Positions 53,154 through 60,167 of a stretch of 64,000 bases of DNA are shown one piece after another. Positions within the stretch are counted from its first letter, which is position 1; the number at the start of each line of letters is the position of its first letter. Source of the DNA: Terriglobia bacterium. GTDB taxonomy: Bacteria > Acidobacteriota > Terriglobia > Terriglobales > Acidobacteriaceae. The translations under genes were made by a program, and so were the position numbers. Location: assembly GCA_020072585.1 (NCBI GenBank), contig JAIQGL010000021.1, forward strand, positions 150,068 to 214,067, given 5' to 3'. The notes beneath the pieces were generated by a model, which made no database searches, was not told where the DNA came from, and saw only the letters and a list, made by a program, of their open reading frames with translations.

Positions 53154-53579
53154 TTAGGCCGAAGCCCGGCTTTCCAGAACCTCCCGCAACTTAGCGGAGA
53201 GAATCTTCATGGTGAACGGCTTGTGGACCAGCACTGTACCGGGCTTTAAAACGCCGTCCGGGGCAAGCGCGCTGGTGGCATAGCCGGAGATGAAAATCAC
53301 TCTCATGTCAGGGCGCTCACGGATGAGGTTTTCCGCCAAAACCGGGCCGGGAACCGGGTCCATGAGAACGTCCGTCAGCAGCAGGTCAATCTTGCCGGAG
53401 TATTGGCCCGCCAGCGCCAGCGCCTCATGGCCGCCGGGAGCAGAGAGGATGTTATATCCAAGCTGGCTGAGAAAATCGACGACAACGGAACGTAGAGATT
53501 CTTCGTCATCGACCACAAGTATGGTTTCCGATCCGCGATGATAGTCCAAGGGGGTGATGTCTCGATTATCGGCGGACAA
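53154..53579 (-). CDS. Single-domain response regulator (receiver)
   Basis: 141 residues. TILVVDDEESLRSVVVDFLSQ, phosphoacceptor Asp in DLLLTDVLMDPVPG, Thr/Ser in VIFISGYAT and Lys in VLVHKPFTMKIL. The sequence resembles receiver domains at the end of hybrid kinases, here alone. It starts at TTG 53579, with no strong Shine-Dalgarno, so the true start may be further in. It may serve the kinases at 49-52 kb. Confidence 0.85.
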   Translation of the reverse strand: MSADNRDITPLDYHRGSETILVVDDEESLRSVVVDFLSQLGYNILSAPGGHEALALAGQYSGKIDLLLTDVLMDPVPGPVLAENLIRERPDMRVIFISGYATSALAPDGVLKPGTVLVHKPFTMKILSAKLREVLESRASA

Positions 53580-53764
53580 ACGCGCCGGGTTTGGGGACCA
53601 GCTAAGCTCAAATTGTGAACCGCACAGCCCGCGTTTTCAACTGGAAAGATGGACAAACCTCGAACATTGGTCATTAAGAATCCCTAATGTGGGATTGGAG
53701 GTGGTGATTCTGTGCCGGGATGTGAGGACGAGAATTATTTTTTCGGCCAAGTACATTATTTTAA

Positions 53765-53793
53765 TTGACTATTCGTTCCAATTTCGCTATATT
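53765..53793 (+). promoter_or_regulatory. Strong sigma-70-like promoter
   Basis: TTGACT (53765-53770), 17-base spacer, TATATT (53788-53793). Near-consensus. No protein gene starts for about 350 bases downstream; see the candidate RNA at 53800-54133. Confidence 0.55.
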
Positions 53794-53799
53794 GCCTCT

Positions 53800-54133
53800 G
53801 GCTCTCTCCGGGAGCGGCGCCGGAGATTCCTTGCTGACAGCCACAATCAGCCTGTCAGCAGCGCCGGGGAAACCCAAAACGGCCTGCAACCAGTCCTGTG
53901 ACTTTGGGCGGTCTGTCCCGTATCCAACTCCAGTACACTCGCGCACTTGAAGTGTGTCTAAAGCCAGCCATTAGCACTTGGCAAATAGCAATTAGCTTTG
54001 TGTTGTAGCTCTGCGCAGGCGAGGGCTTCTCTACCCGTGAGCCAAAACCAGGCTCGCAGGGGCCCAGCCCGCGCTCCCTGATATTTTCAGAAATTTAGAA
54101 ATCGGAGCCACCCATTCAGCGGGTGGCTTTTTT
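53800..54133 (+). ncRNA. Candidate small RNA or long 5' leader
   Basis: Bracketed by the promoter at 53765-53793 and the terminator at 54107-54133. It contains a perfect 8-bp hairpin (GCTGACAG and CTGTCAGC, about 53838-53864) and no frame with a Shine-Dalgarno. It does not look like tmRNA, RNase P RNA or 6S RNA by eye. It may be an independent sRNA, or the leader of the downstream nuclease-like gene with an attenuator. Short open frames on both strands (about 61 codons) overlap it. Confidence 0.3.
54107..54133 (+). terminator. Rho-independent terminator directly before the homing-repeat gene
   Basis: GCCACCC (54107-54113), 7-base loop ATTCAGC, GGGTGGC (54121-54127), then TTTTTT (54128-54133). 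Only four bases separate the T-tract from the GGAGG of the next gene. Its CCATTCAG core also occurs in the hairpin at 57574-57606. Confidence 0.8.
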
Positions 54134-54147
54134 ATTTGGAGGAAGGC

Positions 54148-54984
54148 GTGAAAGCATCGGCGACAAAAGAAGAGATCATGAAGGCCATTAAAGAATGCGC
54201 GGCGCAGCTAGGACATGCGCCGAGTTTTCCGGAACTGAGAAGACGGCGGCGCATTACCCGTCGCGTGATCGCCAGAGCGTTTGGCGGGTATGCGAAGGCG
54301 CTGAAGGCGTGCGGTCTGGAACGCCGCGGGCCCGGCTATGAGGCAAGCCTGCCGGAACTGTTCATCGACTGGATGGAGCTGGTGCGGGAGCAGAAGAAGG
54401 TCCCGACCATTGGAGAGTATGAAGAGCGGGACGGGTACAGTATCCGCCCGCTGGTGCGGCGGTTTGGCGGATGGAAGCATGTGCCGGCGGCGATGCTGGA
54501 GTATGCACGCAAAGAGGGGCTGGAAGGGCAGTGGAAGGACGTGCTGGACCTTGTGTACACCCACGTGGAAGGGCGCAAGGAGGAGAACAAGGGAGCGAAT
54601 GCGCAGAGGCCTCCGGTGGTGCTGGACCGGCCAACGTATGGAACGCCGTTGACGTATGGGCCGCTCACCTATGCGCCGACGCATGAAGGCGGGGTGATTT
54701 TTCTGTTTGGCACGATGGCGCGAGAGCTGGGTTTCGCGGTGTCACGCATCCAGCCGGATTTTCCGGACTGCGAGGCGATGCGCGAGGTGAGGCCGGGCGT
54801 GTGGCAGTGGACGCGGATTGAGTTTGAACAGGACAGCCGCAATTTTCTGGCGCACGGGCATGCGGTGGCGGGGTGCGACCTCATCGTGTGCTGGAACCAT
54901 AACTGGGAGGATTGTCCGCTGGAGGTGATAGAGCTGAAGAAAGAGATTGCCAGAATCGCCGCAATTGCCAAAATTGGAAATTGA
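54148..54984 (+). CDS. Homing-endonuclease-associated-repeat protein with PD-(D/E)xK-like C-terminus
   Basis: 278 residues; GTG at 54148 has GGAGG at 54138-54142. Residues 1-60 and 64-122 are two repeats of the homing-endonuclease-associated type (FPELRRRRRITRRVIARAFGG and YEERDGYSIRPLVRRFGGWK), each a small DNA-binding helix bundle. The C-terminus (190-262) has a nuclease-like pattern: PDFPDCEAM, RIEFEQDSRNF and HGHAVAGCDLIVCWNHNW. No HNH motif is present. Probable DNA-binding nuclease of unknown target; a terminator sits just before it. Confidence 0.65.
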   Translation: MKASATKEEIMKAIKECAAQLGHAPSFPELRRRRRITRRVIARAFGGYAKALKACGLERRGPGYEASLPELFIDWMELVREQKKVPTIGEYEERDGYSIRPLVRRFGGWKHVPAAMLEYARKEGLEGQWKDVLDLVYTHVEGRKEENKGANAQRPPVVLDRPTYGTPLTYGPLTYAPTHEGGVIFLFGTMARELGFAVSRIQPDFPDCEAMREVRPGVWQWTRIEFEQDSRNFLAHGHAVAGCDLIVCWNHNWEDCPLEVIELKKEIARIAAIAKIGN

Positions 54985-55341
54985 AAATCCACCACGGAGG
55001 CACGGAGACACGGAGAAAAAACGGAGGGAGACTGGGTCTGCATAAATATTTGTTGATGCAGACCCGAAGGGGCGGAATTATTGAGCCCAGGACGTAAGTC
55101 CCGGGGGCGTGGTTCATGACGAATGCAAGAAACGCAGAAAGTAAAGTGAGTGCTTCTTTTTTTAAGCGCGCGCTCCGCTGCTTTTCCTCCATCAGGCCAA
55201 ACCCGGGCCGATGGAGCAGCTGCGCGCGGATCTCCACCCCGCCACGCGAAAGCCGCGCGTGTCGGGGACCCCGAGCCTACGGCGCGAGGAGATCCGCGCG
55301 CAGCGCAAGCGGAGGTGTGGACCACCCACCCTGCCAGATAG
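54985..55341. other. Repeat-rich region with no credible gene
   Basis: 54990-55025 has a CACGGAG tandem-like repeat (CACGGAGGCACGGAGACACG). 55083-55107 has a hairpin-like CCCAGGACG...GTCCCGGG. 55219-55304 holds a 17-bp inverted repeat, listed separately. Open frames here are short, Arg/Ser-rich and have no support. Confidence 0.55.
55219..55304. repeat. Perfect 17-bp inverted repeat with a 52-base spacer
   Basis: GCTGCGCGCGGATCTCC (55219-55235) and GGAGATCCGCGCGCAGC (55288-55304) are exact reverse complements. The spacer includes CGCGCGTGTCGGGGACCCCGAGC, itself partly self-complementary. GCGCAGCGCAAGCGGAG at its right edge recurs near 56329. Confidence 0.7.
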
Positions 55342-55412
55342 GATTCATTCGAGATTGTTTTCTTCCTGGCGACGATCCCAGCGCCAGAGGCGCGCCGCGA
55401 AGTTAGCCCAGG
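55342..55412 (+). repeat. REP-like long repeat unit, copy A
   Basis: About 70 bases running from ATTCATTCGAGATTG to AAGTTAGCCCAG with a palindromic GCGCC...GGCGC core. A similar copy in the same direction is at 56170-56237, and an inverted relative of the GCGAAGTTAGCCCAG end is at 56000-56045. They surround the transposase remnant. Confidence 0.7.
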
Positions 55413-55492
55413 GCGTGACCGGGGTCCCCGGCCCGCCGGTTTTTGGCGGGCTGGGGTGGATGAGCCCTGGGTGACAAGTTGTTTTAGAATGC

Positions 55493-55512
55493 GAGCGCCG
55501 GAGGCGCGACAC
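55493..55512. repeat. Left REP arm of the RAYT element
   Basis: GAGCGCCGGAGGCGCGACAC. Its reverse complement matches 55959-55978 at 19 of 20 positions. It ends one base before the transposase start. Confidence 0.8.
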
Positions 55513-55957
55513 TTGTCTCATACCTATTTTCAGAATGTAATGCACATCGTTTTCAGTACAAAAGAGCGGCGGAAAATCATCCCCGCACAAATGAAGGAAC
55601 GCCTAATGGGCGTACACCGCCGGTATTTGTAAGCACCAGGGCATCTTCGTCCATTCCATTGGCGGGATGGAAGATCACATTCATCTGTTGCTGCAATTTC
55701 CACCCACCCTCATGATTGCCGATGCCATCAGGGATATTAAATCGAACTCGTCAGGCTGGATGTCCCGCGAGATCGGCCGGTTTGCATGGCAACAGGGCTA
55801 TGGCGGGTTTGGGGTGAGCAAATCGAATATTGCGGCTGTGGTGCGGTATATCCAAAATCAGGAACGGCACCACCGCAAAATGACGTTTGAAGAAGAATTC
55901 ATTGCGCTGCTGGAGAAACACGGCATTGAATATGATCGGCAATACGTTTTTGGATGA
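55513..55957 (+). pseudogene. Frameshifted REP-associated tyrosine transposase (RAYT, Y1/IS200-like)
   Basis: Starts TTG at 55513 with the product SHTYFQNVMHIVFSTKERRK, the classic Y1 transposase start. The active HUH pair is seen in GGMEDHIHLLLQFPP, followed by helix SKSNIAAVVRYIQNQERHH with the distal part that normally has the catalytic Tyr region. One extra base near 55605 (CTAATGG where CTATGG would keep frame) shifts ERL-W-A-Y into a stop, so the gene is broken in two frames (to 55639, then 55667-55957). All else is intact, so the break looks recent or could be a sequencing error. Confidence 0.85.
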
Positions 55958-55958
55958 T

Positions 55959-55978
55959 GTGTCGCGCCTACGGCGCTC
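55959..55978. repeat. Right REP arm of the RAYT element
   Basis: GTGTCGCGCCTACGGCGCTC, beginning one base after the transposase stop. Inverted partner of 55493-55512. Confidence 0.8.
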
Positions 55979-56540
55979 TGGTCTATTTCTCATCTTACCC
56001 AGCGCTGACGCGCTGGGCTAACTTCGCGGCGCGCCTCCGGCCGCTGGCTTCATCTAGGGATGTAGTCTTACGCCTTGCCGAGTGCTGGAAAGAATCGTAT
56101 TCGATGCCCCACCCCTTCACCAATACCGCTGAGCTCTGTGCCATCCACCCTGCTGGAAAAAAGATAAAGATTCATTCGCGATCGTTTTTTCCCTGGCGAC
56201 AATCCGAGCGCCGTAGGCGCGGCGAGAAGTTAGCCCAGCATGGCCCAAGGCGCGCAACGCGCGCCGCAGGGGTAAATGCTGGGTACGCAAAAACCCCCTC
56301 GCTTCCTCTCTGCCGAAGGCCCGGCGCGCAGCGCAAGCGGAGCCGCGCCTGTTTATGAAAGCATACCCTTCCCTGTCATCTGAGCTTGTGAAGGGGACGG
56401 GAACCTAATGGACAGCGCGCAAGCGAGAAAAAATGGGAATTCTGCCCAGGCTCAAGCGCAGGACCTCAGATTAGTTCTCTAACTTTGATGCCCCCCGCTC
56501 TTCGCCAACAACCGGGGCCCCGATGCTAATCAAAATTCGT
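55979..56540. other. Repeat-filled region after the RAYT element
   Basis: Contains a REP-like inverted unit (about 55998-56045, including CCAGCGCTGACGCGCTGGGC), a 70-base repeat (56170-56237, copy B) and a GCGCGC-rich palindrome (about 56249-56264). No gene supported. A minus-strand gene ends at 56541. Confidence 0.55.
56170..56237 (+). repeat. REP-like long repeat unit, copy B
   Basis: Same direction as copy A (55342-55412), sharing ATTCATTCG...GATNGTTTT, CCTGGCGAC, GAGCGCC/AGCGCC, GGCGCG and GAAGTTAGCCCAG. Confidence 0.7.
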
Positions 56541-57212
56541 CTACTCTGACGGCAGGTCGTCTAACTTAGCCCCAACCGGCCAAGCCAAACCCATTTGGTC
56601 CCTCCGACACCAATCGTCACGAAGTATTCGTCCTTCTAATAGACGATCAAGTTCCACAATCATGGCATCAACGACCGATTTCACTGTGTCTGCATGTTCC
56701 TCGCGGATGGCATATGGATCTCGCGGAATTCGAGTCAATCTGTAAACTATCTCGCTCTCTTTGATATCCATACCATCCGGAATACGGTTCCATGCCAATG
56801 GTAGCCATTTAGACTTGGTCAGGGCTTCGTAGTATGCGGCACGATCATGCTTCGGATGGACGAAGTCGTTCCGCAGTTTGATGAGTTCAGCAAAGTGTGA
56901 CCACGGATAACGCGAGCGATCAAAATGCCTTTCACCCAGTTTGCCTGCTAACAATGGGAGGAGCTGCCATTTATCTTCAATTGAGAATCTTTCCTCGCGG
57001 GCAAGGAAAAATTCCCGCAACTCTTGCGGGGCAAAGTGATCAAGGGCACGGTTTATAAGGGCTTCTAGGCTCAGAATATACAACAGAACAGCGGACCGCG
57101 AAGCTCTCACAGCAGTAAACCCAGCGTTCGGATCGTGCGCGACTCCGTGAAAGTACTCAGCATCTTGGTATAGATAATGGAAGCTGTTGATATTGCTTTT
57201 GAAGACGAACAC
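56541..57212 (-). CDS. HEPN-motif protein 1
   Basis: 223 residues, GTG start at 57212. An all-helical profile with the HEPN signature R-N-x-x-x-H at residues 114-119 (LIKLRNDFVHP). A preceding SRSAVLLYILSLEALINRAL helix fits the usual layout, in which two protomers pair to form an RNase site. HEPN proteins act as toxins, antiphage effectors or RNA-processing enzymes. No antitoxin gene (MNT-type nucleotidyltransferase) is adjacent. The fold assignment is from the motif only. Confidence 0.55.
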   Translation of the reverse strand: MFVFKSNINSFHYLYQDAEYFHGVAHDPNAGFTAVRASRSAVLLYILSLEALINRALDHFAPQELREFFLAREERFSIEDKWQLLPLLAGKLGERHFDRSRYPWSHFAELIKLRNDFVHPKHDRAAYYEALTKSKWLPLAWNRIPDGMDIKESEIVYRLTRIPRDPYAIREEHADTVKSVVDAMIVELDRLLEGRILRDDWCRRDQMGLAWPVGAKLDDLPSE

Positions 57213-57358
57213 ACGCGTTTACCTCTTAATCCCCAACAAGAGTGGAATTCGATTGTAGCGGATCGGGTTATGCTCGAGTCGTGTTTTCACGGCCGATGGG
57301 CCACCCAACCACCCGAAAAATAGAAGGGGCAAAATCTGTATAACTTATTGGAGGGAAT

Positions 57359-57550
57359 ATGACACATCAAACAGAATGCCGCTTCGACCGTGATCCCGAA
57401 ACAAATATTCCAATTTGCAAGAAGCATCAAAAACCGCTAGAACAAGTGGCTCTCCATGAGATTTCAGTAATTCCCTGCCCACCAGATACTACTCAGTGGA
57501 GATGTCCGATTTCAGGTAACAGCTTTCTGCAGAACAGCAATTTTCCTTAA
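57359..57550 (+). CDS. Small Cys/His-rich protein, unknown function
   Basis: 63 residues; ATG at 57359 after GGAGGG (57350-57355). Cys and His positions (ECRF, ICKKHQK, IPCPP, WRCPIS) could bind a metal. It lies between two minus-strand HEPN genes, on the opposite strand, and ends before a bidirectional terminator. No family recognised. Confidence 0.45.
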   Translation: MTHQTECRFDRDPETNIPICKKHQKPLEQVALHEISVIPCPPDTTQWRCPISGNSFLQNSNFP

Positions 57551-57573
57551 TCGTTGAATTTGTTCGGCAATTG

Positions 57574-57606
57574 AAAAAAGCCAGCCATTCAGAGACTGGC
57601 TTTTTT
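57574..57606. terminator. Bidirectional terminator
   Basis: AAAAAAGCCAG (57574-57584) and CTGGCTTTTTT (57596-57606), perfect 11-bp inverted arms with a loop CCATTCAGAGA. Serves the small gene at 57359-57550 and the minus-strand HEPN gene ending at 57646. Confidence 0.85.
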
Positions 57607-57645
57607 CTGCGTCAAACTATTAAAAAGACATGTCATGGCCACGCA

Positions 57646-58467
57646 TCAGGTCGCATTTGCCCCAAACCAAGCAATGAGATCATGTATCCGTTTGCAATAT
57701 GGGGTGAAAAGTCGCAGATGAGAATACACCACATCCCGATTCACAGGGTTGCCGATTGCTGGGTGCCCTGCATCATTCCGGCTGTTGCGGATCATGTCGA
57801 AGACTCCGCGTAGTAGGCTGTCTACATTTTCTGTCAGCTCTCTTGGCATGCGCTGCTTTATTCCCGCGAAGTGCCGGTCGAACAGTTCATATTTCTTAAA
57901 AATGGACTGCGCTTTTTGGAAGGCAGAACCGAACTTCTGTTTCGCATTGGCATCAGCGATTGAAGCTCCGTAACTCTCAATCATCAGCAAAATTGCTTGT
58001 TCACTCGCTCCACCCAACATTACCGCCGCTGCTCGTTGGAGTCCGTGAACGAAGCACTGCAGCGACTCAGTTAAATATTCGAGGACTGTAGGGTCGACTG
58101 TTTGCACCTCACGCCGAAAATCTGCTAGGAAACCGTCTGGATCATGGGGGAGAACTCGGTCTTGTTCAACGCATCTTTTTCCATAAGTTGTAAGTCGCAA
58201 AAAGGGCCACCCTTGATTGCCGTCGTCTAAGCCAGGCATCAAAATGCCCTGAGCAATCAAACCCCAGACGATCTCTAATAGCAACGTCTTCTCAGCTCCG
58301 CCAAGGAACTGCCTTCCATCTGTATGAAACATGCGTGTTTGGTCGGTATGAAGGTTTTGGGCTCTCGCCTTGAGGTCTCCAACGGCAATGAGCAGGTTTT
58401 GATACTGATCACAACCACCCTGTCGGAACGCCTGAAATACATAACCACGCGCTTCTTCCATGTTCAT
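57646..58467 (-). CDS. HEPN-motif protein 2
   Basis: 273 residues. The first about 110 residues look like a winged-helix-type domain (EKTLLLEIVWGLIAQGILMP, FLRLTTYGKRCVEQ). The C-terminal helical part has the R-N-x-x-x-H motif at residues 230-235 (IRNSRNDAGHP). Two-domain layout with a predicted DNA- or RNA-binding part and a HEPN-like part. The gene is followed by a terminator, so it may be transcribed alone. Confidence 0.5.
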   Translation of the reverse strand: MNMEEARGYVFQAFRQGGCDQYQNLLIAVGDLKARAQNLHTDQTRMFHTDGRQFLGGAEKTLLLEIVWGLIAQGILMPGLDDGNQGWPFLRLTTYGKRCVEQDRVLPHDPDGFLADFRREVQTVDPTVLEYLTESLQCFVHGLQRAAAVMLGGASEQAILLMIESYGASIADANAKQKFGSAFQKAQSIFKKYELFDRHFAGIKQRMPRELTENVDSLLRGVFDMIRNSRNDAGHPAIGNPVNRDVVYSHLRLFTPYCKRIHDLIAWFGANAT

Positions 58468-58630
58468 GGCGGCATATTAACAAATCAGCTGCCGATTTAC
58501 GTTTGTTCTGCAACTGCCCGCTCGGCAATACTCCGGGTCGGCGATGTAGGATACATCTGGACGCAAAGAGCCAAAATGGTGTTATGGTGGTCGGAATAAG
58601 AAGCCGAGATCACAAGAGGTCGATTACTGC

Positions 58631-59254
58631 ATGAACGCTTTACGAATTTCTCCCCTATACACGTCTCTCGATTGGCAAGCCTTAGATTCGAGTAACCCGA
58701 AAGATTGGTCGAAGGCGGTAGACGTAATCAGAGACAGACTGGACGGTCGATTCCTCCGGTTTGCGAGCGACTGCCTGAAGGACAAATATTCCGGATTCGT
58801 CGTTTTGGCAATCGATTGCCTCTTAGCCGAAACCATCCAGCAATTTATGGATGGGGTTACGAACGGACACGGGCAATCCCAGAAGATGGTCAAGAAGTTT
58901 CTGAAGGGACCACGATTTCAACCAGATTTCGATGCTGAGGCCCGCAAGGCGTTTTATCTGGACATCCGCTGCGGCCTCCTACACCAGGCCGAGGCAAAAA
59001 GGATGTGGCTAATCCGGCGAAAGCAGCCAACGCTGCTACAAAAGGTTGCAGACGGCCAAGGATATATTGTTGATGTAGAACGGTTTCACGCTGGGCTACA
59101 AGGCAGTCTGAATGACTACCTAAAGCTCCTCTCTGAACCCACTAGCTCATTACTAAGATCAAATCTCTGGAAGAAGATGAATCACATATGTAGCGTGCGT
59201 ACTGCGAGAGGGGCCTTGTATGAATCGGAGGATAATACACCTTCAACGCAATAG
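58631..59254 (+). CDS. HEPN-motif protein 3 (Apea-like)
   Basis: 207 residues. The motif R-x4-H is at 113-118 (DIRCGLLHQAEAK), in a helical context typical of Apea/Abi-like HEPN proteins; Asp111 and the Gln/Glu after the His are also typical. The N-terminus (VDVIRDRLDGRFLRFASDCL) is helical. It diverges from HEPN protein 2 with 163 bases between starts. Function as a toxin or antiphage protein is inference from the motif. Confidence 0.5.
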   Translation: MNALRISPLYTSLDWQALDSSNPKDWSKAVDVIRDRLDGRFLRFASDCLKDKYSGFVVLAIDCLLAETIQQFMDGVTNGHGQSQKMVKKFLKGPRFQPDFDAEARKAFYLDIRCGLLHQAEAKRMWLIRRKQPTLLQKVADGQGYIVDVERFHAGLQGSLNDYLKLLSEPTSSLLRSNLWKKMNHICSVRTARGALYESEDNTPSTQ

Positions 59255-59503
59255 GACCGCCTGGAGCCGATGTGATGCGATGAGGAGCAGTCGCGATTCG
59301 CCGTTGCGTTCCTACCATCAAAAGAATCAAACTCTCCACCTCACAATCTTAACCACTCACTTTACAAAATTCGTTTCTTCAAACTTCGCTTCTTTTTCGT
59401 TGCATCGTTTTCCAAAATTGGTTACAAAAAAAGACGGGACACGCCCGTGTTGACGCACGGACGGTCCCTGACCACAAACCACCTTTGATTAGAAAGGCGA
59501 CCT

Positions 59504-59800
59504 ATGGCTGACACTGATTTTACCAGCGCACCAAAAGAGTCAAGCAGTTCTAGCAGTGCATACAAACCCCTCGTCTACGATCTACTCAACCGTCTCAACG
59601 CCTCTTTTGCCCGCGTGCATCGCAATATGACCTTATTGGAGAAGGCCGGCATCTTCGATCCGCTGATGATGCAGGTGCTGAACCGCCAGTCGCAAAGGCT
59701 GCGGGCAGGCGCGAATTACCATCTGCTTGGAACCTTGCGCGGCATTGAAGAGCGCGACCGGGAGCGATTCTCCGGGCCACCCAATGAGCAAGATTCCTAA
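59504..59800 (+). CDS. Small helical protein, unknown function
   Basis: 98 residues. A Ser-rich start is followed by an amphipathic helix (YDLLNRLNASFARVHRNMTLLE) and a second helix (LMMQVLNRQSQRLRAGANYHL). GAAAGGCGACC precedes the ATG. No family recognised. The 249 bases upstream are AT-rich and show no gene. Confidence 0.5.
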   Translation: MADTDFTSAPKESSSSSSAYKPLVYDLLNRLNASFARVHRNMTLLEKAGIFDPLMMQVLNRQSQRLRAGANYHLLGTLRGIEERDRERFSGPPNEQDS

Positions 59801-59810
59801 AACCAATTTT

Positions 59811-59910
59811 CAGCCGCGAATCTTTTAACCGCAAATCTTTCAGCCGCGAATGAACGCGAAAAACGCGAATTATGATTTGATTCGTGTGCATTCGCGAAAT
59901 TCGCGGCTGG
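59811..59910. repeat. CGCGAAT-family imperfect palindrome
   Basis: CAGCCGCGAAT at 59811-59821 and 59841-59851, then an imperfect inverted repeat 59841-59910 ending in ATTCGCGGCTGG. Same unit type as the inside of the element at 28840-28940. The following 59911-60167 shows no gene or clear promoter. Confidence 0.7.
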
Positions 59911-60167
59911 TCTTTCCGATCACCCGATCTACTGAGCCTCCGGCGCGTGCGGCTTTCGCGCCCGTCTTGCTGACATAACCCCTTATCTGTCATCATCGAA
60001 ACCACGCTTGCGGTCTGATTGCCTGACTCCAAAACCAAGGGTCGCCACCCTGCCCCGGATTTTCGTCTCCCCGGCACGACAATTCCCCCCTTTTGGCGTC
60101 TAAAGCTTTGGAACCGTAAGACCTTTCCTGTCGTATTACAGAGCAGCAATCTGAGGGCTGACCGCGG

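Noticed and set aside
54471..54686. Alternate frames within the homing-repeat gene
   Set aside because: Overlapping frames without ribosome sites and with unnatural composition; the 54148 frame has GGAGG and motif repeats.
55116..55474. Arg/Ser-rich open frames near the 17-bp inverted repeat
   Set aside because: Low-complexity products formed by repeat DNA; no ribosome site or family.
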